A DNA stretch of 10,898 bases from positions 1 through 10,898 of the forward strand of contig JAISQU010000131.1 in assembly GCA_031274005.1 (NCBI GenBank), read 5' to 3'. A program made the translations under genes and the position numbers. The DNA is from Spirochaetales bacterium (GTDB taxonomy: Bacteria > Spirochaetota > Spirochaetia > DTKZ01). The notes beneath the pieces were generated by a model, which ran no database searches, was not told the DNA's origin, and worked only from the letters and a program-made list of their open reading frames with translations. Within the stretch, counting starts at the first letter, position 1; each line of letters opens with the position of its first letter. Shown piece after piece: positions 6,934-10,898 of this stretch.

Positions 6934-7335
6934 TTACGGCGCAAAGATTTCCTCAAGCGTCCGTTCTTTCAGGGCGGACAGAATAACAGACTGGATTCGA
7001 ATAAATTCCCGGTGAACGCCGCATTTTCTTTTTCCCCGGTTCATCGGGCAGTCAAAACCATGCTCCAGACATCCGCTTATCACAACTGAATCTTCTACCG
7101 CGCTTATAACATCGTAGAGCGTTATCGCGCCGGGGGTTTTTTCAAGTTCGTAACCCCCGTTGGTTCCCCTGTAACCACGAACCAGACCGGCCTTTTCGAG
7201 CTTTTTCAGTATTTTGTAGCCATACTGGTGAGGAACCTGTTCTTCTTTACACACAGATTCTACCGTCCCTCTGCCCCTCTGCCCCAGGATCCGGATCATC
7301 CTCACCGCGTAATCAGATTCTTTTGTAATAAACAC
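6934..7335 (-). CDS. Rrf2-family Fe-S transcriptional regulator
   Basis: The 133-residue protein has the Rrf2 layout. It has an N-terminal winged helix starting ITKESDYAVRMI, a recognition helix with VPHQYGYKILKKLEKAGLV (residues 34-52) and the wing RGTNGGYEL (56-64). A sensor loop follows with Cys89, Cys96 and Cys105, plus His108 in CGVH. IscR has Cys92, Cys98, Cys104 and His107, so this protein very likely binds a [2Fe-2S] or [4Fe-4S] cluster. It is the first gene of the CODH operon and so probably regulates it and itself; the signal could be CO, oxygen, NO or Fe-S/iron status. The start is GTG 7335, supported by the family's usual N-terminus (M-x-[IL]-T-x-x-S-D-Y-A). There is no ribosome binding site, and the -10 box ends 7 nt upstream, so the mRNA appears leaderless. 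An extra Cys29 lies in the DNA-binding domain and is not a usual ligand. Confidence 0.9.
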   Translation of the reverse strand: MFITKESDYAVRMIRILGQRGRGTVESVCKEEQVPHQYGYKILKKLEKAGLVRGYRGTNGGYELEKTPGAITLYDVISAVEDSVVISGCLEHGFDCPMNRGKRKCGVHREFIRIQSVILSALKERTLEEIFAP

Positions 7336-7342
7336 TACTACA

Positions 7343-7372
7343 ATTATATGGATACTGGATAAACTTTGTCAA
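7343..7372 (-). promoter_or_regulatory. promoter of the Rrf2-CODH operon
   Basis: On the minus strand a perfect TTGACA (7367-7372) and a perfect TATAAT (7343-7348) are separated by 18 nt. Both hexamers are consensus, so the promoter should be strong unless repressed. Transcription should begin within about 1 nt of GTG 7335. The dyad at 7354-7374 overlaps the -35 box. Confidence 0.8.
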
Positions 7373-7374
7373 GT
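7354..7374 (-). promoter_or_regulatory. candidate Rrf2 operator (imperfect 21-bp dyad)
   Basis: On the minus strand the half-sites ACTTGACA and TATCCAGT flank a 5-nt centre AAGTT. Counting outward from the central G, 8 of 10 position pairs are complementary. It covers the -35 hexamer and most of the spacer, where a repressor would block RNA polymerase. An A/T-rich dyad of this length fits IscR/NsrR-type sites in general form, but the specific sequence is not one I recognise. Confidence 0.5.
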
Positions 7375-7416
7375 TGATTCGCAGACGGGCAGGGCAACAG
7401 CACTTACCACCACTAT

Positions 7417-7442
7417 AAAAAATTGAGTTGCGCAAAGCGCAA
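7417..7442 (-). terminator. possible terminator shielding the CODH operon from E1 read-through
   Basis: On the minus strand TTGCGC and GCGCAA form a 6-bp stem with a TTT loop (7428-7442), followed after CTCAA by six T (7417-7422). The order is right for a terminator of transcription coming from the E1 gene, but the stem is short and the T-run starts 5 nt late. Confidence 0.35.
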
Positions 7443-7453
7443 AAGCCCGCGGG

Positions 7454-7523
7454 GCGCAAGGGATTGAAGGGGCGCGGAGCGGCCGCGCCAGCGGCGGAAC
7501 CCCCGAAAAGCCCGGTTTTTTGC
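7454..7523 (-). repeat. copy A of a degenerate intergenic repeat
   Basis: Read on the minus strand, this copy begins GC plus an A-run, CCGGGCTTTTCGGGGG, has a variable GC-rich middle, and ends in CCCCTTCAATCCCTTGCGC (7454-7472). Copy B at 9995-10079 has the same two ends in the same order on the plus strand. Conserved ends around a variable, self-pairing middle suggest a dispersed REP- or MITE-like element; its number in the genome cannot be seen here. Confidence 0.65.
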
Positions 7524-7696
7524 ATGCCCAGACAAACGCACGCGAAAGCGTGTTTATGAATAACAGCAACAGGGCAAGAGGCCCTAAAAAACCCCGGCGT
7601 ATACAAAGGCTATGGGCCGAGCCGCAAAAAATGCGCACGAATAATTACGGTTTTCATTTTGGAACCGGCTCACACATCATTAATTAGTCCGAGGTA

Positions 7697-9853
7697 CTAT
7701 TTCCCCATCATGCTCTTAACAGTGGCGGCGATATCCGCCGCGTGGGGCACGACAAGGTCTTCCATCGGTTTGGAGACGGGGGTGGGTACGCTCAGCCCCG
7801 CTACTCTGCCGATTTCCGCGTCCAGATAATCAAAAAAGCGCCGCTGCACCTCGTCGCATAGCTGGGCGCCGATTCCCCCGATGTAGTGGCCTTCCTCGGC
7901 AATAATGATCTTTCCGGTTTTTTTCAGCGAAGCGCCGATAGCCTCATAGTCGATACCCGCGTAATCAATGGTGCGCAGGTCAATGACTTCCGCGTCGATA
8001 CCGCAGGCGGCAAGCGTTTCGGCGGCTTTCAGGGCCTCCACCGTCATAAGCGCCCAGGCGACAATCGTAACCTGCGCGCCCTGCCGCGCGACCCTGGCCT
8101 TGCCAAAGGGGATGCAGTAATCCCGGTCAGCGGGAACCATGCCTTTCAGGGGATACAGGTTATGGTGTTCGATAACCAGTACCGGATCAAGGCTGCGGTA
8201 AGCCGTATTGAAAAGACCGATATAGTCAAAGGGATTGGAAGGCGCGACGATGCGCCAGCCCGCGAACTGGGCGTAAAAAGCCGCCGGCTCCATACAGTGC
8301 TGGGCACCGTAGCCCGTGCCAATGGCCACGCGCGTGCGCATAACAAGCGGAACGTCAAACTGGTTTCCGTACATATAACGGCATTTGCCGATCTGATTGA
8401 ATAGCTGATCTGCCGCGACCAGAGCGAAATCGGGAAACATGATTTCCACCACCGGCCGTTTGCCCGAAAGCGCAAGCCCCAGAGCCATACCGCAAAAACC
8501 GCCCTCAGAAATGGGGGTATCGATAACCCTGTCGCGGTATTTTTTGAAAAGCCCCTTTGTGGCAAGATAAGCGCCGCCTTTCATGTGGCCGACCTCCTCG
8601 CCAAGCACGATGGCGTTCCCGTCCTTTTCCATAATCCTGTCCATGACTTCGGGAATAACGTCGATAAAGGTTCTTTCGGTCATAGAGGGGAAATCCCCGG
8701 CTTCTTTCCAGCTTTGGCCCACGAACTCATGCCCGTCCGAGCGTATGCCCGTATGCAAATCCTCCCTCACGGGAAAAAGATCCGCCGGTATGAAAAGTTT
8801 TTCCCCTTCGCCTTTCACAAGCGAAGCCGCAGCCTCCGCGATAAGGGCGGCGGACTTCTCTTTCAACTGCCGCGCCTGTTCCGCCGTAAGAACCTTTTGT
8901 TTCATAAGCGTTTCGGGAAAACGGACAACCGCGTCCCGCGCGAGCCATTCTTCTTCTTCGGCTTTTGTCCGGTATCCGTAGGCGCTGCCCGGCAGGCTTT
9001 GCGCCTGATGTTTGTAGCGGTAGGTCTTTGCTTCGATAATAACCGGAGTCCCGGCAAGCGCGATCTTCTTTGCCTCTATCATGGCAAGATAGACCTCGAC
9101 CGGATCCATGCCGTCCACAACCATGCCCTCCATGCCATAGGCCGGCGCTCTCTGCGCAAGATCCTTCAGGCTGCACGCTTCATCCGTGCTGGTGGCAACC
9201 GCGTAGAGGTTGTTCTCGATATAGTAAATGACCGGGACTTTCCAGAGTTTTGCCATATTCATCACTTCGTGGACGCAGCCCTGGTTCGTGGCCCCGTCGC
9301 CAAGGTAGGAAACGCCGACATTACCGCTCTTGTTTATACCCAAACTCCAGGCAACGCCCGTTACAATGGGAACGCCCCCCGCGACAATCGCGTTTGTACC
9401 CAGACAGCCGAAATCCAGATTGCCCAGGTGCATCGACCCTCCCCTGCCCTTGCAGTAGCCCTGCGCCAGCCCCATAATCTCCGCAAGAGTTGTCTTCAAA
9501 ATACCCGCCATACCGGACGGCACGGAAACAAGGGGATCATAAAATCCCAAGCTCGCGGTAAAAGCCTTCGCCAAAAAATGATGATGCCCCCTGTGCGTTG
9601 ACGCGATTATATCATCCTTTTCCAGCGCCATAATGGAACCAACCGCCCCGCCCTCCTCTCCTATCGATGAATGGCAAGGCCCGTGAACAAGCCCCAAATC
9701 CTTGAGTTCAAGAAGCCGTGTCTCAAAATCCCGTATCAAAAAAATCTCAAAAAGCATCTTGCGCAGCGTCTCAGCTTTCAGCCCGCGTTCCTCCGCCCCG
9801 GGTATAAACCGGTAACACCGCCCCTCAGACGGCAACTCCTTCTTTTCGGCCAT
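7697..9853 (-). CDS. fused alpha/beta E1 component of a thiamine-diphosphate 2-oxoacid or acetoin dehydrogenase
   Basis: The 718-residue protein joins E1 alpha and E1 beta, which are usually separate. The alpha part (about 25-340) has GEEGGAVG (65-72), HRGHHHFLAKAF, KGRGGSMHL (135-143) and the thiamine-diphosphate motif, opening GDGATNQG (185-192) and closing ENN (213-215). A linker (about 340-395) leads to the beta part, with the likely cofactor-activating Glu in VLGEEVG, DTPISEGGFCGMALG, VEIMFPDF, and a transketolase C-terminal domain starting near VTIVAWALM. It decarboxylates a 2-oxoacid or acetoin and transfers the product to a lipoyl E2. The exact substrate is open: motifs fall between AcoA/AcoB, branched-chain and pyruvate E1. 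About 22 residues (99-121, ending GMAGILK) seem inserted before the TLAEIMG motif compared with the standard alpha subunit. No E2, E3 or lipoate gene is adjacent. The start has AAGGAGA 7 nt upstream. Confidence 0.85.
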   Translation of the reverse strand: MAEKKELPSEGRCYRFIPGAEERGLKAETLRKMLFEIFLIRDFETRLLELKDLGLVHGPCHSSIGEEGGAVGSIMALEKDDIIASTHRGHHHFLAKAFTASLGFYDPLVSVPSGMAGILKTTLAEIMGLAQGYCKGRGGSMHLGNLDFGCLGTNAIVAGGVPIVTGVAWSLGINKSGNVGVSYLGDGATNQGCVHEVMNMAKLWKVPVIYYIENNLYAVATSTDEACSLKDLAQRAPAYGMEGMVVDGMDPVEVYLAMIEAKKIALAGTPVIIEAKTYRYKHQAQSLPGSAYGYRTKAEEEEWLARDAVVRFPETLMKQKVLTAEQARQLKEKSAALIAEAAASLVKGEGEKLFIPADLFPVREDLHTGIRSDGHEFVGQSWKEAGDFPSMTERTFIDVIPEVMDRIMEKDGNAIVLGEEVGHMKGGAYLATKGLFKKYRDRVIDTPISEGGFCGMALGLALSGKRPVVEIMFPDFALVAADQLFNQIGKCRYMYGNQFDVPLVMRTRVAIGTGYGAQHCMEPAAFYAQFAGWRIVAPSNPFDYIGLFNTAYRSLDPVLVIEHHNLYPLKGMVPADRDYCIPFGKARVARQGAQVTIVAWALMTVEALKAAETLAACGIDAEVIDLRTIDYAGIDYEAIGASLKKTGKIIIAEEGHYIGGIGAQLCDEVQRRFFDYLDAEIGRVAGLSVPTPVSKPMEDLVVPHAADIAATVKSMMGK

Positions 9854-9860
9854 GAAAAAA

Positions 9861-9867
9861 TCTCCTT
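9861..9867 (-). promoter_or_regulatory. ribosome binding site of the E1 gene
   Basis: AAGGAGA on the minus strand lies 7 nt before ATG 9853 and confirms that start. Confidence 0.7.
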
Positions 9868-9882
9868 TTGTACTTTCCCCGA

Positions 9883-9911
9883 AGTTTAATGCCGAAGCCG
9901 CTCATTGTAAA
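9883..9911 (-). promoter_or_regulatory. candidate promoter of the E1 gene
   Basis: On the minus strand TTTACA (9906-9911) and TAAACT (9883-9888) are spaced 17 nt apart, 5/6 and 4/6 matches to consensus. The start would be near 9876, giving a leader of about 22 nt that contains the ribosome binding site. Confidence 0.5.
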
Positions 9912-9976
9912 GACGGAAATATAGTGAGAAGTGAGGAGGGAGTAGTTAGAAGTGGAAGATGAAGAATTTGGGCGCA

Positions 9977-9999
9977 TTTGCGGCGTAAAACGCCGCAAA
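9977..9999. repeat. 9-bp perfect hairpin
   Basis: TTTGCGGCG (9977-9985) pairs with CGCCGCAAA (9991-9999) around loop TAAAA. On the minus strand the following sequence is not a clean T-run, so it is not an obvious terminator. Its right arm runs into repeat copy B. Confidence 0.7.
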
Positions 10000-10079
10000 C
10001 CGGGCTTTCCGGGGCTGCGCTATCGCTCCGGCCCCGCCAAAGGCGTGGCTTGCTTCGCAACCCCTTCAATCCCTTGCGC
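9995..10079 (+). repeat. copy B of the degenerate intergenic repeat
   Basis: It begins GCAAACCGGGCTTTCCGGGG (9995-10014) and ends CCCCTTCAATCCCTTGCGC (10061-10079). The last 19 nt are identical to copy A at 7454-7472 in inverse orientation, and the first 20 match copy A with small differences. The middle differs in sequence and length (85 bp here against 70 bp). The two copies flank the E1 gene as an inverted pair. Confidence 0.65.
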
Positions 10080-10098
10080 GGATTGCTGAACACCGGGC

Positions 10099-10125
10099 CA
10101 GGGAATCTGCTGTGCAGATTCCCTG
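10099..10125. repeat. 12-bp perfect hairpin
   Basis: CAGGGAATCTGC (10099-10110) pairs perfectly with GCAGATTCCCTG (10114-10125) with a 3-nt TGT loop, the longest perfect stem in this block. Confidence 0.75.
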
Positions 10126-10154
10126 CGTATAGGTGTGCCCAGCATGGGCGAGCA

Positions 10155-10177
10155 ACAATTTTGTCTGGCAAAATTGT
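10155..10177. repeat. 9-bp perfect hairpin
   Basis: ACAATTTTG (10155-10163) pairs with CAAAATTGT (10169-10177) around TCTGG. A smaller GCCCA/TGGGC hairpin lies just upstream at 10137-10149. Confidence 0.7.
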
Positions 10178-10181
10178 GACC

Positions 10182-10226
10182 AGCCCGAAATCGCGCTATA
10201 ACAAATTTCGGGCTTACCCGAAATTT
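10182..10226 (+). other. three-segment region with mutually exclusive hairpins
   Basis: Segment 1 AGCCCGAAAT (10182-10191) pairs with ATTTCGGGCT (10205-10214). The overlapping segment AAATTTCGGG (10203-10212) pairs instead with CCCGAAATTT (10217-10226). Both stems are 10 bp and perfect and cannot form together. This is the geometry of an attenuator switch, but it is about 90 nt upstream of the next gene and has no T-run, so a repeat array is at least as likely. Confidence 0.45.
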
Positions 10227-10316
10227 GGGGCCGTCTTCGGCCTCTTCACTTTCACGGCCCGGCAATCCGAGGGCGCCCCACGGGCTTTTTGCAATTTTGG
10301 AACCATCTCAAGAATT

Positions 10317-10898
10317 ATGTGTTTTTGCCTGTGTTTTTTTGCGTGTTTTTCCGTTTATTCGCAGATAACCATAACGATTGAGAAATCTTACGATACATCC
10401 GATCCGCCCGAATTTAACGCGGAAACGCTTACCCGCGCGATGAATGACGGGGACTGCGGCTTTTTATTCCAATATATCGAACAGGGTAAGGAAAAGACGG
10501 ACGCCCGGCTGGTTTCCCGCGCAAGCGCGGTCATGAAGCGCTATACCGCGCTTGATTCAGGGACCGCTCAATACCGGACAAATCTGATGGAGAGCCGCGT
10601 CAGGAGCGTTCCGAAAGACCTTGCGGAAAAAGTCTTTGTTGAACCGGAAATCGAGCTTCCCGATCTTGTAAAATTCCTTGCCGCGGGAATAAACGATCAG
10701 TTCCGCAGGGCAAAAACCCTTCATGACTGGATTTGCGACAATATTTCCTACGACACGGAAACGTATTTTGGCAAGACATACCGGGATCAGGCTTACGTTT
10801 CTGTTTTGAAAAACAAGACCGCGGTGTGTGCGGGGTATTCGGCTTTGTTTAACACGATGTGCGGCCTTGCCGGCCTTGAATCGATGACAATAAGCGGG
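10317..10898 (+). CDS. secreted transglutaminase-like (cysteine protease fold) protein, N-terminal part
   Basis: The frame is open from ATG 10317 to the window edge (194 residues). The segment at about residues 129-194 matches the transglutaminase-like core: FRRAKTLHDWICDNISYD, then VLKNKTAVCAGYSALFNTM, in which Cys171 is the expected nucleophile, and LAGLES..ISG. The catalytic His and Asp would lie beyond the window. Bacterial members are often exported proteases or cross-linking enzymes acting on cell-envelope peptides, so activity cannot be judged yet. The N-terminus is a hydrophobic Cys/Phe-rich stretch with probable cleavage after VYS (residue 15). It lacks the usual basic residues and no ribosome binding site precedes it, so the start is uncertain; no other ATG, GTG or TTG lies upstream in frame within 50 nt. 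A run of seven T (10334-10340) lies in the signal-peptide region. The segment between (about 20-128) is not recognised. Confidence 0.75.
   Translation, partial: MCFCLCFFACFSVYSQITITIEKSYDTSDPPEFNAETLTRAMNDGDCGFLFQYIEQGKEKTDARLVSRASAVMKRYTALDSGTAQYRTNLMESRVRSVPKDLAEKVFVEPEIELPDLVKFLAAGINDQFRRAKTLHDWICDNISYDTETYFGKTYRDQAYVSVLKNKTAVCAGYSALFNTMCGLAGLESMTISG

Larger units (their letters stand above)
7376..7696. other. non-coding GC-rich block between the E1 gene and the CODH operon
   Basis: About 320 nt without a credible gene: the short open frames on both strands are low-complexity Arg/Pro/Ala-rich and have no ribosome binding sites. It holds the repeat at 7454-7523, a TTGCGC-AAA-GCGCAA hairpin (7428-7442), a CACGC-GAAA-GCGTG hairpin, and AGGGC/GCCCT around 7571-7585. 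The word ATTTTGGAACC (7656-7666) recurs at 10294-10304 at the end of the other non-coding block, so both blocks may carry related elements. Confidence 0.6.
9912..10316. other. non-coding, hairpin-rich block upstream of the transglutaminase-like gene
   Basis: About 400 nt without a credible gene. The end nearest the E1 gene (9923-9966) is a purine-rich, loosely repeated AGTGAG/AGTGGAAG tract. The rest is a succession of inverted repeats: 9977-9999, copy B 9995-10079, 10099-10125, 10137-10149, 10155-10177, 10182-10226 and 10229-10242. Short open frames on both strands are mutually overlapping and lack ribosome binding sites. Confidence 0.65.

Noticed and set aside
6912..6956. 15-residue N-terminal extension of CooS from ATG 6956
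   Set aside because: It overlaps the end of the regulator gene and has no ribosome binding site, while ATG 6911 has a perfect one at 5 nt.
7571..7590. Hairpin AGGGC-AAGAG-GCCCT as a terminator of the E1 gene
   Set aside because: The A-run is on the wrong side: on the minus strand the T-run precedes the stem, and a + strand transcript there would have A rather than T after it.
7313..7638. Two short minus-strand open frames in the GC-rich block after the E1 gene
   Set aside because: They overlap each other, cover repeat copy A and the operon promoter, and encode low-complexity sequence without start signals.
8585..9601. Long open frame (338 codons) on the + strand opposite the E1 gene
   Set aside because: Antisense shadow of a well-conserved enzyme gene; no ribosome binding site and no recognisable protein features.
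9977..10242. CRISPR array or tRNA cluster as explanation for the series of hairpins
   Set aside because: The stems differ in sequence and spacing, so there are no direct repeats with spacers, and no cloverleaf or T-loop sequence is present.
9902..10265. Short minus-strand open frames in the hairpin block
   Set aside because: They run through several perfect inverted repeats and repeat copy B; the frames are a by-product of GC-rich repeat sequence.

Overview
The window looks like part of an anaerobic spirochaete chromosome, most likely a Treponema of the termite-gut type. The reasons are small secreted or lipid-anchored proteins of unknown function, a secreted HEAT-repeat protein, balanced to GC-rich coding sequence, and structured intergenic repeats. 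This assignment is inference from gene content; there is no rRNA or other marker gene. No tRNA, rRNA, CRISPR array or transposase was seen.

Layout. Positions 1-98 hold the possible 3' end of an unidentified gene. Positions 192-3220 (+ strand) hold a small lipoprotein, a secreted HEAT-repeat protein, a class I SAM methyltransferase and a lipoprotein-type DNase I-like phosphodiesterase; the last two overlap by 4 bp. A 13-bp inverted repeat (3245-3285) lies in the convergent gap. Positions 3329-7372 (- strand) hold a compact operon in transcription order: an Rrf2-family Fe-S regulator, a CooS-type Ni,Fe carbon monoxide dehydrogenase, a CooF-like four-cluster ferredoxin and a FAD/NAD oxidoreductase. 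Positions 7376-7696 are a GC-rich non-coding block. Positions 7697-9853 (- strand) hold a fused alpha/beta E1 component of a 2-oxoacid or acetoin dehydrogenase with no E2 or E3 beside it. Positions 9912-10316 are a second non-coding block full of hairpins. Positions 10317-10898 (+ strand) hold the start of a secreted transglutaminase-like protein that runs off the window.

How the genes work together. The - strand operon reads as a self-contained CO/electron-transfer module. CooS would interconvert CO and CO2, the CooF-like protein would carry electrons, and the flavoprotein would pass them to or from NAD(H). The Rrf2 protein has an IscR-like Cys3His set and a dyad in its own promoter, so it probably controls the operon in response to CO, redox state or Fe-S status. 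No acetyl-CoA synthase or CooC nickel chaperone is present here.

Points that stand out. The CooS keeps all the metal ligands, but the residues around its active site differ from the textbook enzymes: a Gln sits where the catalytic Lys is expected and the histidine-rich proton path is missing. Two genes appear to be leaderless, including the operon's first gene. The E1 gene is flanked by two degenerate copies of one repeat in opposite orientation.
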